The position numbers and the translations under genes are program-made. Below, piece by piece: positions 16,416 to 23,637 of a stretch of DNA of 64,000 nt. Numbering within the stretch: position 1 is the stretch's first letter; every line of letters starts with the position of its first letter. Under the pieces are notes generated by a model that saw only the letters and a list, made by a program, of their open reading frames with translations, was not told where the DNA came from and searched no databases. Origin of the DNA: Burkholderia arboris (GTDB lineage Bacteria > Pseudomonadota > Gammaproteobacteria > Burkholderiales > Burkholderiaceae); NCBI RefSeq assembly GCF_902499125.1, contig NZ_CABVPX010000006.1, positions 124,001-188,000 of the forward strand, given 5' to 3'.

Positions 16416-17687
16416 ATGGTCGCCGTGCCCATTGCCGACGCCCGCGCCCTCATGGAATCTGCCGACCTCACGACCGCATTCAGCCCGCTGCAGATCGGCC
16501 CGCTGACGCTGCGCAACCGCCTGATCAAGTCCGCCACCAACGAAGGCATGACGCCGAACGGCGTGCCGTCGCGTGCGCTCGTCGGCTTTCATGAGCGCAT
16601 TGCCGAAGGCGGCGCCGCGCTGACCACCGTCGCGTACTGCGCGGTCAGCGACGATGGCCGCACGTTCGTCGACCAGGCACGGCTCGACGTGCCGACGGTC
16701 CGCCAATTTCGCGCGCTGACCGATGCCGTTCATCGCCACGGTGCGGCCGCTTCCGCGCAGATCACGCACGGCGGCTGCTTCACGTTCCTGCCGTCGCTGT
16801 CGACGAAACGGCCGTTGAGCGCGTCGGGCGGCTTCAACAAGGTCGGCGTGATGAGCGGCCGTTTCCTGAAACAGGCGATGACGCGTGACCAGATGACGAC
16901 GATCGCCGGCGAATTCGCGCAGGCGGCCCGGCATGCACGTGACGCCGGCTTCGACGCGGTCGAGATCCACATGGGGCATGGCTACCTGCTGAGCCAGTTC
17001 CTGTCACCGCTGTATAACCGCCGCCGCGATGCATACGGCGGCGACGCGGCGAGCCGGGCAGCGTTCCCGGTCGAGGTGCTGCGCCGCGTGCTCGACGCGG
17101 TGGGTCGAGATCTCGCGGTGGTCTGCAAGATCGGCGTGACCGAAGGCGTGCGCGGCGGTGGCACGGCCGACGACGCATGCGAGATCGCGCGGCGCCTCGA
17201 AGCGGAAGGTGCGCACTTGCTGGTGCTGAGCGGTGGAATGAATGTCGAATCGGTGTGGCAACTGTTCGGCAGCCCGTTGCCCGGCGACGCGCGTGCGAAT
17301 GCCGACAACGCGATCGTGCGGGCCGCGATGACGCTGCAGAAGCTCACCGAACCGAAGATGGGCGCATTTCGCGAGATGTATTTCCTCGAGCATTCGAAGC
17401 AGGTGCGCGCGGCCGTCAGGATGCCGCTCGCGTATCTCGGCGGCGTGCGTTCGCGCGACAACGTCGAACGGGCGATGCGTGAAGGGTTCGACGCGGTCGC
17501 GCTCGCGCGTGCGCTCGTGTTCGAACCGGGTTTCGTCAACGGACTGCGCGACGGCAGGCTCGTGCAATCGGGCTGCACGTCGTGCAACCGCTGCGTCGTG
17601 TCGATGTACACGCCCGGCGGCACCGCGTGCGTGCTGCGCGAGCCGAACGACCCCGCGCCGAACCGCGTGCCGGCCGCCGGCGCTTGA
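16416..17687 (+). CDS. NADH:flavin oxidoreductase of the old yellow enzyme family
   Basis: A 423-residue FMN enzyme with the OYE beta/alpha barrel. Visible are the N-terminal FSPLQIGPLTLRNRLIKSATNEG, the ITHGG loop, the HMGHGYLLSQFLSP active-site segment with YNRRRDAYGG, and the C-terminal FMN phosphate region (LAYLGGVRSRDNVERAM and DAVALARALVFEP). The C-terminal Cys-rich CTSCNRC resembles the start of the 2,4-dienoyl-CoA reductase iron-sulfur region, but the remaining domains are absent, so it is the short form. Such enzymes reduce activated alkenes with NAD(P)H. Start choice is uncertain: ATG at 16416 and ATG at 16452 both lack a strong ribosome-binding site. The 216-base gap before it holds nothing I recognise. 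Confidence 0.9.
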   Translation: MVAVPIADARALMESADLTTAFSPLQIGPLTLRNRLIKSATNEGMTPNGVPSRALVGFHERIAEGGAALTTVAYCAVSDDGRTFVDQARLDVPTVRQFRALTDAVHRHGAAASAQITHGGCFTFLPSLSTKRPLSASGGFNKVGVMSGRFLKQAMTRDQMTTIAGEFAQAARHARDAGFDAVEIHMGHGYLLSQFLSPLYNRRRDAYGGDAASRAAFPVEVLRRVLDAVGRDLAVVCKIGVTEGVRGGGTADDACEIARRLEAEGAHLLVLSGGMNVESVWQLFGSPLPGDARANADNAIVRAAMTLQKLTEPKMGAFREMYFLEHSKQVRAAVRMPLAYLGGVRSRDNVERAMREGFDAVALARALVFEPGFVNGLRDGRLVQSGCTSCNRCVVSMYTPGGTACVLREPNDPAPNRVPAAGA

Positions 17688-17725
17688 CGTCTGGATGCGA
17701 CGCGTAACGCGGGCGCCGTGACCGC

Positions 17726-18853
17726 TCAGCCGGCGTCGCGCGCGCGGGCGAGCGCCGCGAGGTTGCCTTCCCCGAACCCGTGGTGCCCCTTGCGCTGCAC
17801 GATCTCGAAGAAGATCTCGCCGGGCAGCCGTTTGACGAAGGTCTGGAAGAACAGCCTCGGCACGCCGTCGCTGCCGATTTCGCCGTCGACCAGCACCGCG
17901 CGGCGGCGCAGTGCGTCGAGATCGAGGCCGTGCCCCGGCAGCCGCGCATCGACGTCGTCGTAATAGCGTGCCGGCGGCTCGATGAATTCGACGCCGTTCG
18001 CGCGCAGCGCATCGACGCACGACAGGATGTCGTCGGTGGCCAGCGCGACGTGCTGCACGCCTTCACCCGGGTGATCGGGCAGGTATGCGTGCATCAGCTC
18101 GGTGCGCCGCGTGCCTTCCTCGTAGACCGGAATCCGCACTGCGCCGCACGGCGACACCATCACGCGCGATTCCTCCGACACATGCCAGTGCGCATCGATT
18201 TCGTGGATCTCGCGAAAATGCAGCAGGTCGTGGTAGAAATCCAGCCACTCCTGCATGCGCCCCGCGCCGACGGTTTGCGTGAAGTGGTCGACCTGCTGCA
18301 GGCCGACGCCCACGCAGTCGAGGTCGGTATGCGCGGTCGCGATGTCGATCGGCCGGAAATCGATGTCGAAGATCGAGATGTCGCCGACGCCGCCGCGCTG
18401 GCCGTCCCGCCCGCGCCAGCGGTCGACGAAATAGAGGTGCGAATCGCCGATGCCCTGGATCGCCGGGATCTTCAGCTCCCCGACACCCACTTTTTCGCCC
18501 TCGAACGCCCACGCGCCGAGCTCGATCGCCCGTTCGAACGCGCGCCGGGCGCTCGCCACGCGCAGCCCGATCGCACAGACGCCCATCCCGTATTCCTCCG
18601 CGTAGCGCGCGGCGAACGAATCGGGCTCGGCGTTGATCAGGAAATGCATCTGCCCCTGCCGGTACAGCGTGACGTTCTTGCTGACGTGCCGTGCGATCGC
18701 CTTGAACCCGAGTTGCCCGAAGCGCTGGGCCAGCGCTTCCGGCACGGGCGCCGCGAATTCGACGAATTCGAGGCCGGCCATCCCGAGCGGATTGGCGGCC
18801 GGATCGGCGACGGGCGGCGTATCGCTGGACAGGGGGTGGGAATTGCCGGGCAT
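17726..18853 (-). CDS. hppD: 4-hydroxyphenylpyruvate dioxygenase
   Basis: The 375-residue Fe(II) enzyme converts 4-hydroxyphenylpyruvate to homogentisate in tyrosine breakdown. The iron ligands of the facial triad are visible: His190 (QQVDHFTQ), His268 (GVQHVALATDD) and Glu350 (GEIFFEIVQRKG), with the C-terminal RKGHHGFGEGN typical of the family. I chose ATG 18853 because GGAG lies six bases upstream; an ATG at 18907 is in frame but has no such site. The gene is divergent from an MHS-type transporter across a 357-base region carrying repeated CGATAATCGC boxes, and an IclR gene with the same box lies 3.7 kb away, pointing to co-regulated aromatic uptake and degradation. The rest of the homogentisate pathway is not in this window. 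Confidence 0.93.
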   Translation of the reverse strand: MPGNSHPLSSDTPPVADPAANPLGMAGLEFVEFAAPVPEALAQRFGQLGFKAIARHVSKNVTLYRQGQMHFLINAEPDSFAARYAEEYGMGVCAIGLRVASARRAFERAIELGAWAFEGEKVGVGELKIPAIQGIGDSHLYFVDRWRGRDGQRGGVGDISIFDIDFRPIDIATAHTDLDCVGVGLQQVDHFTQTVGAGRMQEWLDFYHDLLHFREIHEIDAHWHVSEESRVMVSPCGAVRIPVYEEGTRRTELMHAYLPDHPGEGVQHVALATDDILSCVDALRANGVEFIEPPARYYDDVDARLPGHGLDLDALRRRAVLVDGEIGSDGVPRLFFQTFVKRLPGEIFFEIVQRKGHHGFGEGNLAALARARDAG

Positions 18854-19045
18854 TCCAGTCTCCGGGGACAGGCGGTCGATGGGGAAGGCGCCCGTCGCGT
18901 GCGGCATGCGCGGCCGACGGGGCGACCGCGCATCCGCCCCGAACGGGCGAATTGTCGATGCTGCAGATTTTAACCAGATCGTTCACGGCGGCACACCCTG
19001 GCCGAACGGGATATCGTCGCGCCGCCTAGTGCAAACCCGGAAAGC

Positions 19046-19080
19046 GTTCGATAATCGCACGAACTTGAACGATAATCGCG
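19046..19080. promoter_or_regulatory. Repeated CGATAATCGC boxes between hppD and the MHS transporter gene
   Basis: CGATAATCGC occurs at 19049-19058 and again at 19070-19079, exactly 21 bases (two helical turns) apart. The first copy lies inside the inverted repeat GTTCGATAATCGCACGAAC (arms GTTCG/CGAAC). A third copy is at 22788-22797 before the IclR gene. Spacing on one DNA face fits cooperative binding of a dimer pair such as an IclR-family regulator. The rest of the 18854-19210 gap holds only promoter-like AT-richer DNA. Confidence 0.65.
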
Positions 19081-19210
19081 CATTTTGTCCGATTGGCCAA
19101 TTGCCGCCGTGCGGCGCGCGCCCTATTCTCCGTTCACCCATCGACTTCAATGCAGCATCGGACGCGGCGCCGCCACGATTCCACGATGCGCCGTGCCAGG
19201 AGACACCGCC

Positions 19211-20518
19211 ATGACCCCAACCTTCGACACCCTCGACGCCGCCGCCGGCGCCCGCGCGCGCAGCCAGGCCCGCAAGGCCGCGATCGGCAGCTTCGTCGGC
19301 GCCGTCGTCGACTGGTACGACTTCCTGCTGTACGGGATCGTCGCCGCGCTCGTATTCAATTCCGAGTTCTTTCCGAAAGTCAGCCCCACGATGGGCACGC
19401 TCGCGGCATTCGCGACGTTCGGCGTCGGCTTCCTGTTCCGGCCGCTCGGCGGCGTCGTGTTCGGCCACTACGGCGACCGGCTCGGCCGCAAGCGGATGCT
19501 CGTGCTGACCGTGATGCTGATGGGGCTGTCGACGGTCGCGATCGGCCTGCTGCCGGCGTTCTCGACGATCGGCTGGTGGGCGCCGGTGCTGCTGGTGCTG
19601 ATGCGCGCGATCCAGGGTTTCGCGGTCGGCGGCGAATGGGGCGGCGCGGCGCTGATGGCCGTCGAGAGCGCGCCGAAGCAGAAGAAGGCGTTCTACAGCA
19701 GCGGCGTGCAGGTCGGCTACGGTGTCGGGCTCGTCCTGGCCACCGGCATCGTATCGATCCTGAGCCACACGCTCGGCGAGGCCGCGTTCAAGTCGTGGGG
19801 CTGGCGCCTGCCCTTCGTGTTCAGCATCGTGCTGGTGCTGATCGGGCTGTGGGTGCGCAAGAACATGGACGAGTCGCAGGAGTTCGTCGAGAAGGTCGAG
19901 CACGGCAACCGCAAGCTGCGCCTGCCGGTGCTGGAAGCGCTGACGCGCCATCCGAAGGCGTTCCTGCTGATCATCGCGCTGCGGCTCGCCGAACTGTTCA
20001 CGATGTATATCGTCACCGCGTTCGCGCTCAGCTATTCGACGACGAACCTCGGCATGTCGCGCGACCTGTTCCTGAACATCGGCCTGCTGGTCGGCGCGGT
20101 GAGCTGCGTGACGATCCCGTGTTTCGCGTGGCTGGCCGACCGCTACGGCCTGCGCCGCATCTACCTGATCGGCGCGGTGATCGGCGTCGCGTCCGCGGTG
20201 CCGTTCTTCGTCGCGCTGGAAGCGCGGTCGATCGCGTGGATCGTGATCTTCTCGATCCTGCTGGCGAACGCCGCGCACGACATGGTCGTGAGCGTCCAGC
20301 AGCCGCTGTTCACCGAGCTGTTCGGCGCCGAATACCGCTACAGCGGCGCGGGCGTCGGCTACCAGTTCGCGAGCGTCGTCGGCGGCGGGTTCACGCCGTT
20401 CATCGCGGTCGGCCTCGTCAGCCTGGCGGGCGGGTCGTGGCACTTCGTCGCCGGTTATCTCGCGGTGGGCTGCCTGATCTCGCTGGCGGTCGCCGCACGG
20501 ATGCGCGCGGCGCAGTGA
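19211..20518 (+). CDS. MFS transporter, metabolite:H+ symporter (MHS) family
   Basis: A 435-residue twelve-helix permease. Typical MHS features are AAIGSFVGAVVDWYDFLLYG at the first helix, the loop motif GHYGDRLGRKRMLVLTV between helices 2 and 3, GFAVGGEWGGAALMAVESAP in helix 5, and the repeat of the sugar-porter loop (DRYGLRRIYLIGA) between helices 8 and 9. Family members import aromatic or organic acids, betaine, citrate or ketoglutarate with protons. AGGAGA precedes the ATG. Its divergent position to hppD and the shared regulatory boxes suggest uptake of an aromatic acid such as 4-hydroxyphenylpyruvate or tyrosine-derived compounds; this is inference from context only. Confidence 0.9.
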   Translation: MTPTFDTLDAAAGARARSQARKAAIGSFVGAVVDWYDFLLYGIVAALVFNSEFFPKVSPTMGTLAAFATFGVGFLFRPLGGVVFGHYGDRLGRKRMLVLTVMLMGLSTVAIGLLPAFSTIGWWAPVLLVLMRAIQGFAVGGEWGGAALMAVESAPKQKKAFYSSGVQVGYGVGLVLATGIVSILSHTLGEAAFKSWGWRLPFVFSIVLVLIGLWVRKNMDESQEFVEKVEHGNRKLRLPVLEALTRHPKAFLLIIALRLAELFTMYIVTAFALSYSTTNLGMSRDLFLNIGLLVGAVSCVTIPCFAWLADRYGLRRIYLIGAVIGVASAVPFFVALEARSIAWIVIFSILLANAAHDMVVSVQQPLFTELFGAEYRYSGAGVGYQFASVVGGGFTPFIAVGLVSLAGGSWHFVAGYLAVGCLISLAVAARMRAAQ

Positions 20519-20722
20519 CGGAATGAGCGCGTGGCCGGCCCGACTCGCGGCCGGCCCATTCTCCACGCCGGCAGGCAATCGACCTGCTGCAGCGCAGGGG
20601 CGACGTCAAACACTGTCAATCGCACGCCCCCGATCCCCCTTTTCCCCTCTGAACATTCCACGCCGCCGGCCGACCAATGGCATCATATGGGCCTACGTCA
20701 GTCACCGATACGCCCCCATATC

Positions 20723-22024
20723 ATGTCGAATCTCATCGTCCACGGCGGCACTCCGCTGCGCGGGGACATCAAGCCGTCCGCGAACAAGAACGCCGTCCTG
20801 CCGATTCTGTGCGCCACCCTGTTGACCGATCAGCCGCTGCGCCTCATCGGCGTGCCGGACATCACCGACGTGCGCAAGATCCTCGACATCTTCCGCACGC
20901 TCGGCAGCGATGTGTCGGTCGACTTCACGACGGGTTTGCTCGAACTCCACCATCGCAACACGAAGTTCGATCCGGCCGTCCACCGGCTGCCCGAGGCGAT
21001 GCGCTCGTCGATCATGCTGATTCCGCCGCTGCTCGCGCGTTTCGGCGTCGCGCGCCTCGAGAACGACGTGAAAGGCTGCACGCTCGGCGTGCGCGAAATC
21101 GACCCGCACGTCGAGGTGTTCGAGCGTTTCGGCGCGCACATCGAGCGCACGCCCGATTCGCTGATCGTCCGTACCGACGGCCCGCTGACGGCCAACGATC
21201 ACTGGTTCGACTACGCATCGGTGACGACTACCGAGAACTTCGCGCTGTGCGCGACGACCGCGAGCGGCACGTCGACGCTGATGAACGCGGCGTCCGAGCC
21301 GCACGTGCAGGAGTTCTGCCAGTTTCTCGCGATGATCGGCGTCACGATCGAGGGGATCGGCACGTCGCGGCTGTGCGTGACGGGCGGCGGCAAGCTCGGC
21401 GGCGGCGAGTTCCGCTTCGCCGAGGATTTCCACGAGATCGCGACGTTCCTCGCGCTCGGCGCGATCACCGGCGGCGACATCACCGTGCGTAACTCGTCGC
21501 CCGAACATTTCCCGCTGATCGACCGCACGTTCGCGAAGTTCGGCGTCAACGTCACGCACAGCGACGGCTGGTCGCGTGCGGAACGCGACGGCCCGCTGCG
21601 CGTGCGCCGGCCGTTCACGCAGAACATCCTGACCAAGGTCGAAGCGGCGCCGTGGCCGTACCTGCCGGTCGATCTGCTGCCGATCTTCATCGCGCTCGGC
21701 GTGCGCGCGGAAGGCAGCGCGATGTTCTGGAACAAGGTCTACGACGGCGCGCTCGGCTGGTCCGGCGAACTGTCGAAGTTCGGCGCGCACGTGCTGCTGT
21801 CCGATCCGCACCGGTTGATCACGTTCGGCGGGCTGCAACTGACGCCCGCACGCGTCGAAAGCCCGTACATCATCCGTGTCGCGATCGCGCTGCTGATGGT
21901 GGCCGCGAGCATCGAAGGCCGTTCGGAAATCATGAATGCGCTGCCGATCCGCCGCGCGCATCCGCATTTCGTCGAAAACCTGCGTTCGGTCGGTGCGAAC
22001 GTCGAGTGGACGAGCAGCGAGTAA
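20723..22024 (+). CDS. MurA-like UDP-N-acetylglucosamine 1-carboxyvinyltransferase, divergent second copy
   Basis: The 433-residue enzyme belongs to the EPSP synthase/MurA family, which transfers enolpyruvate from PEP to UDP-GlcNAc in the first committed step of peptidoglycan synthesis. Family residues are kept: Lys22-Asn23 in SANKNAVLPIL, Cys119 in VKGCTLGVREIDPH (the fosfomycin-reactive position), Arg94 in EAMRSSIML, and the catalytic Asp in LPVDLLPIF. However the sequence departs from housekeeping MurA at many places (SGAKN is SANKN, GARPVDLH is GVREIDPH), so it is a paralogue; Burkholderia normally carries a standard murA elsewhere. The ATG at 20723 gives the normal MurA N-terminus. A role in fosfomycin tolerance or in making another enolpyruvyl product is possible. 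Confidence 0.88.
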   Translation: MSNLIVHGGTPLRGDIKPSANKNAVLPILCATLLTDQPLRLIGVPDITDVRKILDIFRTLGSDVSVDFTTGLLELHHRNTKFDPAVHRLPEAMRSSIMLIPPLLARFGVARLENDVKGCTLGVREIDPHVEVFERFGAHIERTPDSLIVRTDGPLTANDHWFDYASVTTTENFALCATTASGTSTLMNAASEPHVQEFCQFLAMIGVTIEGIGTSRLCVTGGGKLGGGEFRFAEDFHEIATFLALGAITGGDITVRNSSPEHFPLIDRTFAKFGVNVTHSDGWSRAERDGPLRVRRPFTQNILTKVEAAPWPYLPVDLLPIFIALGVRAEGSAMFWNKVYDGALGWSGELSKFGAHVLLSDPHRLITFGGLQLTPARVESPYIIRVAIALLMVAASIEGRSEIMNALPIRRAHPHFVENLRSVGANVEWTSSE

Positions 22025-22112
22025 ATCCCTGACGGGGCCGCGCACGTGACGCAAGCGTCGCATGGCGCCCCCGCAATCGGCCGGCCATTGCGCCGGCCGC
22101 TCCTCTCCCGCG

Positions 22113-22727
22113 TTACCCGCCCTCCCCGCAATCGACATCACCGGCGCCCATGTGGTCGAACCCGTAAAGCATCACGGCCGTCGTGCCGCGTGCGGGGTTG
22201 CTCGGGCGTTTCGCGAGGCTTTCATCGAGCGCGTCCGACGGATACTGGACGCTCGTATCCATTACGTTGCCCGGCTGCGACCGCAGTTCCGCTTCGGTCA
22301 GCTTGCTCCCCTCCGCGCGCGGCAGCCCGAACGCCTTGCGCACCTCTGCCGCGTTCCACGTTCCCTTCAGCGTGACCGTGACCATCTGCAGCTCGCCATG
22401 CTCCCAGCTCAGGTCGACCTTCGTCGCGAGCGGATGCACGCTGGCCGCGAGCCGGTCGGGGAACGCCGGGCCTTCGTAGTACGCCTTCGTGTTCTTGCAC
22501 GCGTCGCCGGTGTTCCGGTACTTCTTCAGCGCGCAATTGAAGCGCTTGTCACGATAGCCGAGCGCAGTTTCGACGTAGCAGCCGAACCGGGGCGACGTCA
22601 TGCGCGGCCACGCACGGATGTCGACGGCCGGTTTGGGGAGTGTTGCGCCGGTAGTCGCAGGGTTCGCCGCGGCAAGCAGCGGCACGGCCGCGACGAGCAC
22701 GGCCAGGGCGGATTCTCGGATTGTCAT
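22113..22727 (-). CDS. Exported protein of unknown function
   Basis: A 204-residue protein with a Sec signal peptide (about residues 1-20, cleavage after LLAAANP region). The mature part has four cysteines that could pair (FGCYVETALGY, RFNCALKKY, GDACKNTKAYYEGP and the final DVDCGE) and no domain I recognise. The conserved-looking CKNTKAYYEGPAFP and VHPLATKVDLSWEHG segments suggest a compact periplasmic fold. It lies convergent to the MurA-like gene and divergent from the IclR gene, with only 115 bases between its ATG and the regulator's. The IclR box at 22788-22797 may therefore act on it as well. Confidence 0.75.
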   Translation of the reverse strand: MTIRESALAVLVAAVPLLAAANPATTGATLPKPAVDIRAWPRMTSPRFGCYVETALGYRDKRFNCALKKYRNTGDACKNTKAYYEGPAFPDRLAASVHPLATKVDLSWEHGELQMVTVTLKGTWNAAEVRKAFGLPRAEGSKLTEAELRSQPGNVMDTSVQYPSDALDESLAKRPSNPARGTTAVMLYGFDHMGAGDVDCGEGG

Positions 22728-22787
22728 TGTTCTGTTCCAGTCGGACCGGCGATTCTAGCGCGGCTTCGCCAGCGTGGTTGATCTGCG

Positions 22788-22797
22788 CGATAATCGC
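22788..22797. promoter_or_regulatory. CGATAATCGC box before the IclR gene
   Basis: This is the third copy of the ten-base box also found twice between hppD and the MHS transporter gene. It lies 46 bases upstream of the IclR start codon and followed by CCGAT, where autoregulation would be expected. The sharing ties the regulator to the hppD region. Confidence 0.55.
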
Positions 22798-22842
22798 CCG
22801 ATTCTGCGCGTTCACCGCACACCAGCCTTCAGCGACCTGACG

Positions 22843-23613
22843 ATGAAAAAGCCCGATCTCGACCGACGCGACTGGATTGCCGGCCTCGAAAAAGGCCTGA
22901 TGATCCTGGAAGCCTTCGACAGCCAGCACGCGCGCATGACGCCCACGCAGGCCGCCGCGCGCACCGGCCTCACGCGCACGGCCGCGCGGCGCTACCTGCT
23001 GACGCTCGAATCGCTCGGCTACGTGTACACCGACGGCAAGCTGTACGGCCTCACGCCGCGCGTGCTGCGGGTCGGCTGGTCGTACTTCGATTCGGCGCGG
23101 CTGCCGCGCACGGTCCAGCCCTATCTGCAGCAACTGAGCGCGTCGCTGAACGAATCGGCGTACGTGAGCGTGCTCGACGGCTGGGAACTGGTGTTCATCG
23201 CACGCAACGGCGTGTCGCGGGTGATGACGACGGGCTTCGTGCTCGGCGCGCGCGTGCCGGCGCCGCTCACGTCGCCCGGTGTCGTGCTGCTCGCCCATCA
23301 TCCCGATCGCGAAGCCGTGCGCGCGTGGCTCGACGACACCGAACTGCCGCCGTTCACGCCGCACACGATCACCAACAAGGCGCGCCTGCTCGAACAGGTC
23401 GACCAGGCGCGCGACGCCGGTTTCGCGGCGATCGAACAGCAATTGCAGGTCGGCGTGCGCGGGATCGCGGTGCCGCTGAAGAACCGTCACGGCGAAGTGG
23501 TCGCCGCGCTGAGCACGAACATGCCGATCGGCGCGGAGACGGCCGACGCGGCCGTGCGGCGTGTGCTGCCACATTTGCAGGAAGCCGCGCTCGCGATGCT
23601 CAACGTGCTGTAG
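22843..23613 (+). CDS. IclR-family transcriptional regulator (PcaR/PobR-like)
   Basis: A 256-residue regulator with an N-terminal winged helix-turn-helix (about 12-72: IAGLEKGLMILEAFDSQHARMT, then AAARTGLTRTAARRYLLTLESLGYV) and the IclR C-terminal effector domain (about 85-255), including the RVPAPLTSPGVVLLA and GIAVPLKNRHGEVVAALS segments. The sequence is closest in style to PcaR/PobR/CatR-like activators of aromatic catabolism. I chose ATG 22843; the longer frame runs through the promoter. A CGATAATCGC box lies upstream, identical to two boxes in the hppD-transporter promoter, so it probably controls those genes. The effector is likely an aromatic acid, unproven. Confidence 0.9.
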   Translation: MKKPDLDRRDWIAGLEKGLMILEAFDSQHARMTPTQAAARTGLTRTAARRYLLTLESLGYVYTDGKLYGLTPRVLRVGWSYFDSARLPRTVQPYLQQLSASLNESAYVSVLDGWELVFIARNGVSRVMTTGFVLGARVPAPLTSPGVVLLAHHPDREAVRAWLDDTELPPFTPHTITNKARLLEQVDQARDAGFAAIEQQLQVGVRGIAVPLKNRHGEVVAALSTNMPIGAETADAAVRRVLPHLQEAALAMLNVL

Positions 23614-23637
23614 CGGCAGGCGGCCTCGCCTTGACCG

